Assembly (NCBI GenBank): GCA_900318625.1
Contig: ONLG01000003.1
Span: 1 to 64,000 of the forward strand
Length of the DNA: 64,000 nucleotides
Direction of reading: 5' to 3'
Origin: an uncultured Prevotella sp.
GTDB taxonomy: Bacteria > Bacteroidota > Bacteroidia > Bacteroidales > Bacteroidaceae
This document shows, one piece after another, positions 26,180 through 36,100 of the stretch. Position 1 is the first letter of the stretch. Each line of letters starts with the position of its first letter. Made by a program: the position numbers and the translations under genes. The notes beneath the pieces are model-generated. The model did not search any database and was not told where the DNA came from. It saw nothing but the letters and a program-made list of their open reading frames with translations.

Positions 26180-27586
26180 CTATTGCATATCGTAAACCAC
26201 CTGCATCACCTGCTTTCCGAGCTCATCGGCAGCCTCCATGGTGGCAGCTTCGCTGTAGACGCGGATGATAGGCTCGGTGTTCGACTTGCGCAGGTGTACC
26301 CACTTGTCGGCGAAGTCGATCTTCACGCCGTCGATGTCTGTGATCTTCTCGTTGCTATAGATTTCCTTCACCTTGCCGAGGATGGCATCAATGTCGGTGT
26401 CGGGGGTGAGGTCAATGCGGTTCTTGGCTATCGAGTAGTCAGGATATTCAGCACGCAGCTCACTGGCCTTCTTGCCCTTCTGCGCCATATTGCTCAGGAA
26501 GAGAGCTATGCCTACAAGGGCATCGCGGCCATAGTGACACTCGGGATAGATTACTCCACCGTTGCCTTCGCCGCCAATCACGGCTCCCACCTGCTTCATC
26601 ATGGTGGTCACGTTGACCTCGCCCACAGCCGAAGCTGTGTACTGTCCGCCGTGGCGCTCAGTGACGTCACGCAGCGCACGCGTCGATGAGAGGTTGCTGA
26701 CGGTGTTGCCGGGAGTGTGTGAGAGCACATAGTCGGCAACGCTGACAAGCGTATATTCCTCGCCGAACATCTTTCCGTCCTCGCAGATGAAGGCCAGACG
26801 GTCTACGTCGGGGTCAACCACGATACCGAGGTCGTACTGTCCGCTGCGCATCTCGTCCATGATGCCCGTGAGGTTCTTCTCGAGCGGCTCCGGATTATGT
26901 GCGAAGTCGCCTGTTGGTTCTCCGTTGAGCACTTTGTATTCCACGCCGAGACGGTCGAGTAGCTGCGGCAGAATGATTCCTCCGACAGAGTTGATGGCAT
27001 CCACACACACCTTGAAGCCAGCCTTCTTCACTGCTTCCGCATCTACCAGCTCAAGGCCGAGCACATCTTCGATGTGCCACAAGTCGGCCTCGTCGCAGTT
27101 GATAAGGTGTCCCAGTTCGTCAACCGGCGCATAGCTGAAGTCCTCGCGCTCGGCAATGTCGAGCACCTGAGCGCCGTCTTTAGCCGTGAGGAACTCGCCA
27201 TTGCTGTTGAGCAGCTTCAGCGCATTCCACTGACGGGGGTTGTGGCTGGCTGTGATGATGATGCCACCGTCGGCTCCAAGCGTGGTGACGGCAAGCTCAG
27301 TGGTGGGCGTTGTGGCCAGTCCGATGTTCACCACATCGTAGCCCATGCCCATGAGAGTGCCACAGACAATATCGTCTACCATCACTCCCGAGAGACGCGC
27401 GTCGCGTCCTACGACGATGGTAGGGCGGAACTGGTTGAACTCTGCCTTGCTACCGTTGCCTCCGTTCTGGCGTATGAAGGTGGCGTAAGCCGACGTGAAC
27501 TTCACTATGTCTAACGGATTAAGGGTGTCGCCGGCCCTTCCGCCTATGGTACCGCGGATGCCGGAGATTGATTTAATCAGTGTCAT
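26180..27586 (-). CDS. glmM: Phosphoglucosamine mutase
   Basis: A 468-residue alpha-D-phosphohexomutase. Phosphoserine motif TASHNP with Ser114, metal loop DPDVDR (258-263), sugar-binding GEGNGG and C-terminal phosphate loop KSNTEPIIRVY. GlmM interconverts glucosamine 6- and 1-phosphate for UDP-GlcNAc synthesis; a phosphomannomutase activity cannot be excluded. The start MTLIKSISGIRG is the family's usual N-terminus, so upstream in-frame codons were not used. Confidence 0.9.
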   Translation of the reverse strand: MTLIKSISGIRGTIGGRAGDTLNPLDIVKFTSAYATFIRQNGGNGSKAEFNQFRPTIVVGRDARLSGVMVDDIVCGTLMGMGYDVVNIGLATTPTTELAVTTLGADGGIIITASHNPRQWNALKLLNSNGEFLTAKDGAQVLDIAEREDFSYAPVDELGHLINCDEADLWHIEDVLGLELVDAEAVKKAGFKVCVDAINSVGGIILPQLLDRLGVEYKVLNGEPTGDFAHNPEPLEKNLTGIMDEMRSGQYDLGIVVDPDVDRLAFICEDGKMFGEEYTLVSVADYVLSHTPGNTVSNLSSTRALRDVTERHGGQYTASAVGEVNVTTMMKQVGAVIGGEGNGGVIYPECHYGRDALVGIALFLSNMAQKGKKASELRAEYPDYSIAKNRIDLTPDTDIDAILGKVKEIYSNEKITDIDGVKIDFADKWVHLRKSNTEPIIRVYSEAATMEAADELGKQVMQVVYDMQ

Positions 27587-27651
27587 GTTGCTATTGTTGT
27601 TTGGTTGTTGCTGTTTGGGATTGAAGCACCGCCCAATGGCAGTTGCCCCAA

Positions 27652-27702
27652 TTATCAATTATGCATTATACATTATCAATTATGCATTATCAATTATGCA
27701 TT
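27652..27702. repeat. Short AT-rich tandem repeat between glmM and the DUF4827 gene
   Basis: ATTATCAATTATGCATT occurs three times in a row with one interrupted copy (ATTATACATT). It is similar in style to the short repeat before queF. Confidence 0.75.
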
Positions 27703-27705
27703 GAC

Positions 27706-28344
27706 CTACAGTCCTCGCTCGTAGGTTATCTCGTAGTGGCATGGATACACCCCGGTGCTTGCATAGTAGTGGCCTTGCGTGTGGGGCACGATGATGTTCA
27801 CCTTTGCCAGCTCGTCGGTTTCTTTCTCCGGGCGGCCTACGTTGATATATGAAAACGGCACGAGCCAGCCGCTCGGCACCGACGTGTTCTTGTATCTTCT
27901 ATACATCAGGCTCGACCCGGCATCAAACGATGCCGTGAAGGTTCCGCTGGTGTTGCTGACCGACATCTTGTCGGCAATGGCCGACCAATCGAGCGCGTTG
28001 TTTGAGAGCTGCACCGAGTCGCCGAGGATGTTGTACTCCGTGAAACGGCACAGCACGGTTGCCGACTCGCCTTTATCTATTTTCTTGCCGCATCCTTTGC
28101 TTACTATCTGTAGATAAACGCCGGTGGTAGGGAACAGCACATACTGGTTGTGGCTCACGTCGGTGGTGTAGCCTTGGTCTATGAACTGCTGTTCGCTGAT
28201 AACGTTGATGCCTCGCGCAAGGATGAAATTGTAGACGGCGTTGCGCTCGCGATCCTTTTGGTCGGCATAAGTCTCACCTTTATTACAGGCTGAAAGTATC
28301 AGCAGAAAGGCTGCTGCAACAAGAAAGAACTTGGTTTGTTTCAT
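27706..28344 (-). CDS. DUF4827-like lipoprotein
   Basis: A 212-residue lipoprotein (MKQTKFFLVAAAFLLILSAC, modified Cys at residue 20). The body has ADQKDRERNAVYNFILARGINVIS, VLCRFTEYNILGD and a C-terminal VPHTQGHYYASTGVYPCHYEITY. It fits my memory of DUF4827, a Bacteroidales family that I associate with an FKBP-like fold. Function unknown. The -7 element TAACTTTG at 28423-28430 supports this start. Confidence 0.75.
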   Translation of the reverse strand: MKQTKFFLVAAAFLLILSACNKGETYADQKDRERNAVYNFILARGINVISEQQFIDQGYTTDVSHNQYVLFPTTGVYLQIVSKGCGKKIDKGESATVLCRFTEYNILGDSVQLSNNALDWSAIADKMSVSNTSGTFTASFDAGSSLMYRRYKNTSVPSGWLVPFSYINVGRPEKETDELAKVNIIVPHTQGHYYASTGVYPCHYEITYERGL

Positions 28345-28422
28345 TTCTTCTATTTGGAAATTGGTGTGATTGAGGGCACCTTTACTATAAGCTATTAACA
28401 GTCTGGTGTCAAATATCGGCGG

Positions 28423-28430
28423 CAAAGTTA
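28423..28430 (-). promoter_or_regulatory. -7 promoter element of the DUF4827-like gene
   Basis: Reads TAACTTTG on the minus strand, 79 bp before the start at 28344. Confidence 0.6.
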
Positions 28431-28550
28431 GTAAAAAAGATTCAGACTGAGAGCCGCCGTTTGTTGTTTTTTAGGTTTATGGCAAATAGTTAACAGTTGG
28501 CCGCGTGGCACCAGAGGGACATTTCTACAGTCTGCATCCCCCCACAACCG

Positions 28551-29603
28551 TCATGCCAACTGCTCCTTATAGCTCAGAATGGCTTTCAGGGCCACCTGCT
28601 CGGCTTCCTCGATCGAACAGAAAAGTTTTCCGCCGGCAGCATCCTCGTGTCCGCCGCCGTTGAAGAACTCGCGCGCCATCTTCTCGCAGTGGAAGCCGCA
28701 CGACGAACGTAGGCTCACCAGCACCAGATTAGGGTGCTCGGTGTCCTCGCGAAGCGAGATCGACAGCTTCATTCCCCGTATGCGCAGCGGCTCGTTGACC
28801 AGTCCTTCGGCATCGCCTTTCTTGAAGCGGAAGCGCGCCATCTCGTCCTTGGTGATGGTGAAGTAGCTTGCCTTGAGCTTCTCTACCACCTTCATCTTGC
28901 GGTAGATGACATACGAGCGCAGGCGGAGGCACTGCCGGCTGAGCGTATGGTAGACGCGATTGTAAATCAAATCCTTGTTGATACCTTTCTCTATCAACAT
29001 TCCGATGATGAAATATATCTGCGGCGAGTTGCTGTTGTAGGCAAACGAGCCGGTGTCGGTCATCATTCCGCAGTAGATGGCTGTGGCACACTGGGTCGTC
29101 ATGGCCTCGTAGCCTCCTAACTGGCATATCAGCCTGAACACCATCTCACTGGTGCTGCTCAGCTCAGGGTGCGAGACGGTGAGCTCGGATGCTATGTCTG
29201 GAGCCAGATGATGGTCGATGACAAGCCTTGGCGCGGTGCAGCCGTCGAGCGTTTTCTGCATATATTCGGTGCGTGAAGTGGTGTTGAAGTCGAGGCAACA
29301 CACGAGGTCGGCCTTGTCGAACAGGTCTTGCACGTCCTGCTGAGCCTTGTCGTAGCGCTTCACTTGCTGAAAGCCCGGCAGCCAATGCAGAAAATCGGGT
29401 GCGGCATCGGGCAGCACCACTGCCACCTCCTTGCCGCGCTGAACGAGGTAACTGGCCCAGGCCAGCGACGACCCCACAGCGTCGCCGTCGGGCGACTTGT
29501 GGCAACAGATTACTACGTGCGAAGAGTTGTCGAGCAATTCTTCAAGCTTCGACAACTCTTCGGTGGATAACAGGAAAAGGTTATTGGTTTCCAGTGAGTT
29601 CAT
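28551..29603 (-). CDS. nrnA: DHH/DHHA1 phosphoesterase, NrnA-like
   Basis: A 350-residue protein with the DHH-family metal ligands: His35-x3-Asp39-x-Asp41 (HKSPDGD), Asp105, and DHH at 130-132 (VIDHHLAP). The C-terminal DHHA1 domain carries GGGHEDAAGG. NrnA degrades nanoRNAs of 2-5 nt and dephosphorylates pAp. Its start lies 29 bp after the nucleotidyltransferase gene, in one probable transcript. Confidence 0.9.
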   Translation of the reverse strand: MNSLETNNLFLLSTEELSKLEELLDNSSHVVICCHKSPDGDAVGSSLAWASYLVQRGKEVAVVLPDAAPDFLHWLPGFQQVKRYDKAQQDVQDLFDKADLVCCLDFNTTSRTEYMQKTLDGCTAPRLVIDHHLAPDIASELTVSHPELSSTSEMVFRLICQLGGYEAMTTQCATAIYCGMMTDTGSFAYNSNSPQIYFIIGMLIEKGINKDLIYNRVYHTLSRQCLRLRSYVIYRKMKVVEKLKASYFTITKDEMARFRFKKGDAEGLVNEPLRIRGMKLSISLREDTEHPNLVLVSLRSSCGFHCEKMAREFFNGGGHEDAAGGKLFCSIEEAEQVALKAILSYKEQLA

Positions 29604-29632
29604 AAATCAAGTTACAGGTTGTTCAAGCGGTA

Positions 29633-30544
29633 TCAGAACAGCTTGTTGGGATAAACGCCCTCGTCGATGAGGCGTTGGATGCGTGCCACTACATCGTCGC
29701 GGTCGGCAGCGTAGGTCACTCCGAACCACTTGCTCGTGGTGTCGAGCACCTTTACGGTGGCGGTGCGCTCGTTGATAAGCTTGTTCACCATGAGCGGAAT
29801 GAAGAACTCGGCTTTCAGGTTCTCCATGTTCTTCGGGTCGCTGAGGAACTCGCGGAAGTAGGCTTCGCTGTGCTGGAAGTAGTCGGGAGTGAATCCCCAC
29901 ATATTCATGCTGACGGGAGTGTTGTCGTCGATGGCTACCCACTCGCCCTTCTCGTCCTTATAGCATACCGGGCCGTCAACGCGCTGTATCTCGGTGCGCT
30001 CAACCACGGTGGTCAGGTTGCCAGCATCGTCGGTAGAGCAGATGCCGCGTGCCACGGTTCCGTTCTCGCTCAGCGTGTTGCCAACGCGGAAGCCCACCAT
30101 AGCATACTGGTTGGTGGCTCCCTCGGGCAGGCTACTCAGGAACTTGCCGATAACCATGAAGGCATCACGATTGTAGAAGTCGTCGCAGTTAATCACGCAG
30201 AATGGCTCCTTGATAACGTCCTTGCCCATGAGCACGGCATGATTGGTGCCCCATGGCTTAACCCTACCTTCGGGGACCAAGAAGCCCTCGGGCAGTGCGT
30301 CGAGTCCCTGGAAACAGAGCTCGCATGGTATCTTGTCTTCATATTTCGATAGTATCTGCTCGCGGAACTGCTGCTCGAAATCCTTGCGAATCACCCATAC
30401 CACCTTGCCGAAGCCGGCCTGTATGGCATCGTAGATTGAGTAGTCCATGATTGTTTCACCATTGGGGCCGAGTCCGTCAAGCTGTTTCAGACCTCCATAA
30501 CGGCTGCCCATACCGGCAGCGAGTAGGAAAAGTGTAGGTTTCAT
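29633..30544 (-). CDS. Sugar-phosphate nucleotidyltransferase-like protein
   Basis: A 303-residue protein with the NTP-binding start LAAGMGSRYGGLKQLDGLGPNGE, a metal-binding NCDDFY, and GTNHAVLMGKDVI. This is the NTP_transferase fold but not the usual RmlA or GalU text, so the sugar and nucleotide are unknown. A TACATTTG -7 element lies at 30604-30611. nrnA follows. Confidence 0.82.
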   Translation of the reverse strand: MKPTLFLLAAGMGSRYGGLKQLDGLGPNGETIMDYSIYDAIQAGFGKVVWVIRKDFEQQFREQILSKYEDKIPCELCFQGLDALPEGFLVPEGRVKPWGTNHAVLMGKDVIKEPFCVINCDDFYNRDAFMVIGKFLSSLPEGATNQYAMVGFRVGNTLSENGTVARGICSTDDAGNLTTVVERTEIQRVDGPVCYKDEKGEWVAIDDNTPVSMNMWGFTPDYFQHSEAYFREFLSDPKNMENLKAEFFIPLMVNKLINERTATVKVLDTTSKWFGVTYAADRDDVVARIQRLIDEGVYPNKLF

Positions 30545-30603
30545 AATAATTTTATTTATATGTTAGTTAACATTTAGTTGCCTGCGCAACTGCATAGGAT
30601 GTG

Positions 30604-30611
30604 CAAATGTA
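30604..30611 (-). promoter_or_regulatory. -7 promoter element of the nucleotidyltransferase/nrnA unit
   Basis: Reads TACATTTG on the minus strand, 60 bp before the start. Confidence 0.6.
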
Positions 30612-30675
30612 GCAAAATTAGTCGTTTGAAACGACTTTTTACGAAACGTTAACGCTTTGTTCTGCCTCACAACTG

Positions 30676-33090
30676 TTAGAATGGCAGGCCTATGGCAAGG
30701 TGCAATGCCTGGGCATCCTTGAAGTGCCTGATGTTGTAGAAGCCGCTGCGCCCGGTCTCGTAGGGCACGTGCAGACCGATACCCCAGTCAAGACGGAGGA
30801 TGAAGAAGCCCACGTCGTAGCGCAGGCCGATGCCTGTTCCCACGGCCATTTGCTTGAACATATCGCCAAACTTGAAGCTGGTGTCGTCCTGTTCCATGTA
30901 GTTGTCGAGCAGCCACACGTTGCCAACATCGAGGAACAATGCTCCATAGAGGCTGCCCACGAGGTGCGGGCGATACTCCAGGTTGGCCTGGAACTTCACG
31001 TCGCCCACTTGCTCCACGTAGCTCCACGTCTTTTTCTCCGACTTATACTTGCCGGGACCTATCGCGCGTGCGTTGAAGGCTCGGATGCTGTTGGCTCCAC
31101 CCACGTAGAACTGCTCCGAATAGGGTGAGAATGTGGAGTTGCCGTAGCTCCAGATGACGCCTCCTCCCACGTGGGCTGCCAACGTCGACTTCTCGCCTAT
31201 CGACCATATCTTCGTCAGGTTGGTCTCTATCTTCAGGAACTGGGCATACGGGTTCTTGAACATCTCCTTCCCGTGTTCGCTCCATTTCCTGCCTGCCACC
31301 ATATAGCCGAGCGACAGCAGGTTGGCCGACTCGCTCACCGTGGTCCACCAGCTGATGGGGTTGCGGTAGTTTGCTGGGCTGTGATATGAATACGAAAAAC
31401 TCATCTTGGGTATGAAGCGGTTGTTCATCGTAGTGGCGAGATAGGGATGCTCTATCAGCAAATCTATATATTTGTCTGTGACATTGGTATTATATTCATA
31501 GGTGAGCGTGAGCGGAGAGAACTCGAACGACGACTGTTCGGAGGTGCGCCAGTTGTATCTGAGCTCGCCCGTCACAGCATGGCGCTTGAAGTATTCTGGA
31601 CGGTTCACCACGTTTGTCGATGCCTTGATGGTCGTTGTGGGCGTATCGAAATAGCGCACTCGCCGCCTGCTCACGGTCTTTCCTTTCTTCCGGGCGCGGG
31701 CTATGCGTTTCCTGAGCGACATACGCAGCGGATTGAATATCCTCGGGAAGGTCAGCGACACCTCTGCTCCATAGCTGTAGGAGTTCAGCTTCGTCTTCGA
31801 GCCCTCGGCAGAATGGCCCGTCTGCCATTCATACGAGCCGTGGACGTTCACGTTGAGCAGCTCGCCACCACGGAACGCATTGCGCCGCGTGAGGCCGACG
31901 ATAATCTCGGGGCCCAGCTTGCCGCTGGTCTTGCCTTTGGCATAAGCCTCAACATAAAAGTCGTAGGGTTTGTCGAAGGTGCAGTCGAGCTTCAAGTCCA
32001 GGGTGCGGCAGCTGTCAGTGGTGTCGCGAGGGGTGAAAGTGAAGTTCGTGCGCGTGAAAAGTCCCGTGGCAGAGAGCTTCTTGAGCGACTCCTGGACGGT
32101 GCTCTGATTGTAGAGCTGGCCCGAACGCAGCTTCATTCCGTTGAGGAAGGCAGCCATCCTTATCGGCGGGCGCTTGCCGTTATAGTAGAGCGAGAAGTTC
32201 TTGTAGTGGCGGAAATGCCTCACGCTGTCGAGCTGCTCGCCCATGCGGTTGCGCAGGCTGATGTCCACCTTACCTATCTTCCACTGGCGCAGGGCGCGTT
32301 TGTCCAGGTTGTTGGCCACGTGCAGCTGCAACCTCACCTTGCCTTTGTTCTCCAGCGTGTCGGCGAGAAACGAGCTGTAGTTCTTTTCATAGAAGTAGTA
32401 GCCGTTGTCGCGAAAGAGCTGCGCTATGCGCTGGCGTTCGTTTTCGAGTGCTGCCACGTCGAAGGGGTCGCCCCGGTGCAGGTAGGTCTCGTCCATGTTG
32501 GCCTCCATGAGGCTGTCGGTCGATGCCGGGAAGTTGTGGTAGCTTATGCTGTCGAGGGTCCACAGGCGGCCCAGGTCAACGCTGTAGGCCACCTTCTGCT
32601 TCTTGGGATGCTTCTGGTCGATGATGTCGAAGTCCACCTTTCCGTCGAAATAGCCGCGTTTCTTCAGCGTGTTCTCGCCCACGAGGGCATGGAGCTGCGG
32701 ATTGACCTTGCTCATTAGCACGGGCTGCTTGCCGAAAGCCTTTACCATCCAGCGCGAGAAGCCGGTGCTGTCGCGCGAGAAAGCGTTCCATATCCACAGG
32801 CCGATGGGCAGCGGCGAGCGGATGCTCGAGCTACCGAAGAGCGAGCCGTTGGGCTTGGTAGCCAGCACCACGTCCATCTCTTCCTTAGTCTGCGCGAAGT
32901 GGTCGTTCTTCTCGTAGTTGGTGTATTGTGTGGGCTTGAGTCCTATGAAGAGCTTCTCGCCGTCGGGCAGCGCGCTCGTGGTCGAGCAGGCAGCCACTGC
33001 CACCATCAGCACCACCGCCACGATGCCTGCTGCAAGGCGGCGGAACAGTCTGGGCAAGGGTCTTATGCTGTTGTCGGGATGCTTTTCCAT
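30676..33090 (-). CDS. BamA/TamA-family outer-membrane barrel, predicted lipoprotein
   Basis: An 804-residue protein. Unlike classic BamA/TamA it has a lipoprotein-type signal (VVLMVAVAAC, modified Cys35) preceded by an unusually long basic N-region. POTRA-like modules follow (about 130-420; TLKKRGYFDGKVDFDI, RQRIAQLFRDNGYYFYEKNY), then a 16-strand type barrel (about 430-804) with the Omp85 text GGANSIRAFNARAIGPG and the closing HLAIGLPF. It starts 12 bp after tamB, so the two probably form the phylum's TAM-like system for envelope assembly or lipid transport. Confidence 0.87.
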   Translation of the reverse strand: MEKHPDNSIRPLPRLFRRLAAGIVAVVLMVAVAACSTTSALPDGEKLFIGLKPTQYTNYEKNDHFAQTKEEMDVVLATKPNGSLFGSSSIRSPLPIGLWIWNAFSRDSTGFSRWMVKAFGKQPVLMSKVNPQLHALVGENTLKKRGYFDGKVDFDIIDQKHPKKQKVAYSVDLGRLWTLDSISYHNFPASTDSLMEANMDETYLHRGDPFDVAALENERQRIAQLFRDNGYYFYEKNYSSFLADTLENKGKVRLQLHVANNLDKRALRQWKIGKVDISLRNRMGEQLDSVRHFRHYKNFSLYYNGKRPPIRMAAFLNGMKLRSGQLYNQSTVQESLKKLSATGLFTRTNFTFTPRDTTDSCRTLDLKLDCTFDKPYDFYVEAYAKGKTSGKLGPEIIVGLTRRNAFRGGELLNVNVHGSYEWQTGHSAEGSKTKLNSYSYGAEVSLTFPRIFNPLRMSLRKRIARARKKGKTVSRRRVRYFDTPTTTIKASTNVVNRPEYFKRHAVTGELRYNWRTSEQSSFEFSPLTLTYEYNTNVTDKYIDLLIEHPYLATTMNNRFIPKMSFSYSYHSPANYRNPISWWTTVSESANLLSLGYMVAGRKWSEHGKEMFKNPYAQFLKIETNLTKIWSIGEKSTLAAHVGGGVIWSYGNSTFSPYSEQFYVGGANSIRAFNARAIGPGKYKSEKKTWSYVEQVGDVKFQANLEYRPHLVGSLYGALFLDVGNVWLLDNYMEQDDTSFKFGDMFKQMAVGTGIGLRYDVGFFILRLDWGIGLHVPYETGRSGFYNIRHFKDAQALHLAIGLPF

Positions 33091-33102
33091 CTTGTTGTTC
33101 GG

Positions 33103-36100
33103 TTATCGGTTTGTGTGCGTCTCTTGCCGCACGGGGGCTGCCGACGGCTGTTGATGCCGGCTACTGTCAGCTCTCTGAGCTGCTGCCGAGTCGCCCTGTA
33201 TGGGGCGTGGGGCATACTGCTGCTGCGAGGAAGACTTGAAATTGAAAATGTCTATCAGCCTGCTCAGTTTGCGCCGCCACATGAAGCCCGCGCCGTACTC
33301 GCTCACGTTGCCTTCCAGCCAGTCGTAGGAGTCGCGCTCGTAGAACAGCTTCAGGTATTGCGTCTCTCGCGAGTTGAGGCGGTATTCCAGCGAGAAGTTG
33401 TCGAAGAAGGCTCCGTTGCTCTGCTCCACGGAGGAGCCGGTAGAGACCCTGCCGCCCATGATTATGCGCAGGCGGTTGTTCCACAGCCGCTTCGAGAACT
33501 TGAAAGTGTAGTCGGTGTGCAATGCTCCTGTCGCATCGGTTGCCGACTCCATGTTGGCCGACAGGTCCAGACCCATCGAGCGAAGCGCATTGCCCGTGAT
33601 GTTGTTTATCTCGCTCTGCATGAACGATGCCAGCGCACCGTTCATCGCCGAGTTTGCGGTGGCCGTGCTCTCGTCGAGATACATTCCCGAGGCAAGCATC
33701 GACACAGCAAGCTTTCCGCGCTCCTCGATGCTCTTGGTGTTGAGCTCGTTCTGCACCTGCATATCCTCGGGCGCTTCTATGATGAACTGTATCTGCGGCT
33801 TCGACAGTGTCTCGGTAATGTTCACTCCGCAGTTGAAGGTCACTATCTTGCCCGACGACGTTCCGTCGGCAACGTTCGCCCGCAGGCTCTCCATGGCTGT
33901 AATGTTAAGCCTCGGGTCCATCACGTCGCCTGTAAACTCTATGTAGCTGCCTCGCTGTATGTTGAACGTGCGCAGCGGAATCACCGGCAGCGCATACTTC
34001 ATCTCGCCGCTGTTGAGCGTATAGCGGCCTTGCATCTGCACGCTGTTGGTGGGATCGTAGCTCATGCGCAGCGTGCCGCCGCCTATCAGGTCGATATAGT
34101 TAGAGTGGTCGGCGTTGAGCGCACACACTATATGTGCCGCCTCGTCGATGTTCAGGCTCAGGTCCATCTTGAAACCGGAGATGTCGGGACGCGCCACCAC
34201 CGTGTTGGCAGTGCTGTCGTTAAGGTCTACGAACTTCACGAGCTCGTCCATCTGGTTGTCAGTGACCAGTGCCGACTCGCGCAGCACGTATGTCATGTCG
34301 GTTTTGCCCAGCACGTCGAGCCTGCCACGCATATTGAGCTCGCTCAGCGGGCCCTGCATACGGGCGAAGAAGTTGACATACGCCTTGCCGTAGGCTTGGC
34401 TGCGGATGTTCTCCTTGGCATCAATGAGCAGGAAGTCACGTGCCCGCATGGTCATGTTCATGGTCATGCGGTCCATGTCCGAGAAGTCTAAGTTGCCGGT
34501 AATCTTCATCGGGCTGCCGTTGTTGGCATAGAGAACGAACTCGTCGAACAGCACTTTGCTGTCGGTGATGCTCAGCGGTTTGTCGGCGAAACGCATCTCC
34601 ACACCGTAGGGTTCGCTGAAGATGTAGGCGGAGTCGAGCATCAGCTTGCCGTCAATATCGAGCTTGCTCAGAGGTCCGCTCACGCTCAGCTTGCCGTCGC
34701 CGGTACCGCGCAGGCCAACGATGCGGTCGGGCACGAAGCCGTTGATGTAGCTCAGGGGGAACTTCGTCATGTCGAAGTGGCCGTCGAGGTGGCCTTCGCC
34801 TTCCGACTTATACACACCCGTGAGCGTGCCCACCTCGATGTCGTCTTTCATTATGAGCGCATCCACGTAGTGCGAGCCGTCGCTGCGCGGTATGTAGACG
34901 AGCTGCGTGCCCACGTTGCCCATCTTGTTGCCTTCGTAAATCATGTTTCTCACCGTCATGTCGCTCGACACGGTCATGCTGTTCTCGGCCTGTATGAGGT
35001 GGAAGTCGCCGTCGAGCAGACCCGACACTCGCGGTGCGAATGGTATCACCGAGGTCAGCTCGCCAAGCTCGAAGCGGTTCACGCTGAGCGTGACGTTCTG
35101 CAACGAGGTCATGTCCTCGTCGTCGGTGTAGATGTGCAAGCCCGCGCCGTCGGCGGCAATGAGCTTCATCTGTCCGCTCACGCGGTTGTCGTCGCCTATG
35201 AAGACGTAGTTGTCGGGGTTCACGTCGAACGTCTTGTAGCCCAGCACGGCCTTGTCCGACACCACTTTAATGCGTCGTCCGCGCTCTTCGAGGGCTGCGC
35301 TCACTCCGAGGTCGAGGGCTGTCTTGCCCGCAGCATCGGCCACATCGAGGTTGGCCAGCAGCCCTTTCTCGTAGAGGCTGCCGTCGAGGTTGGCGGTTAT
35401 GGGGTATGCGTTGCGGGCATTGTTGGCCACGCGCAGCTTGTAGCGCAGCTTGTCGTTGTCGGAGTTCAGGGTCAGTGCCACGCTGTCGAGGCGTATACTG
35501 TCGTCGGTGACGACGAGCGAGCCTATCTGTCCCGTGCCGTTGAGTCCCGTCTGTGGCGAGAAGGTGAAGTCCATCTGCGCCTTGCCGAAGCTGCATCCCA
35601 TCTGGCGGAGCATGGTGGCAAGCAGGTTGTTGGCTCCCGTGCGCAGGCTCAGGTGGCCGTTGGGCAGGTGCTGCCACAGCTGCCGCTGGTCTATCAGCTT
35701 GTTGGCTATCTGCTTCTGCAAGGTGGAGGTGAGGCGGTCGGTCTGTCCGAGCAGCTGTTTGTAGCCGCCGCTGGTCGACAGGTCGAGGGCGAGGTCGCCG
35801 CTCTGCACCGCTGCGTGGGTTGTGTCGCGCCGTGTCAGCACGTCAAGGTCGAGGTCGCCGGGTCGGTAGCTGCGGTCTTTCTCGCTCACGGCGAGGTTAC
35901 ACAGCTTGCCTTCGGCGCGGTAGTAGTCGTCGAGGTTGCTCTCCATGAGCAGGTTGGCACCGAACGAGGCCATGAAAGGATTGTCGGCCAAGCCCATTCC
36001 GTGGAAGTCCACCTTGCGCATCATGCCGTCGAAGTGGGCGTTCATAGCCTTGGGACGCATGGCGAAGTCGATGTCGAAGTCGCCCTGTGCCAGCAGCTTA

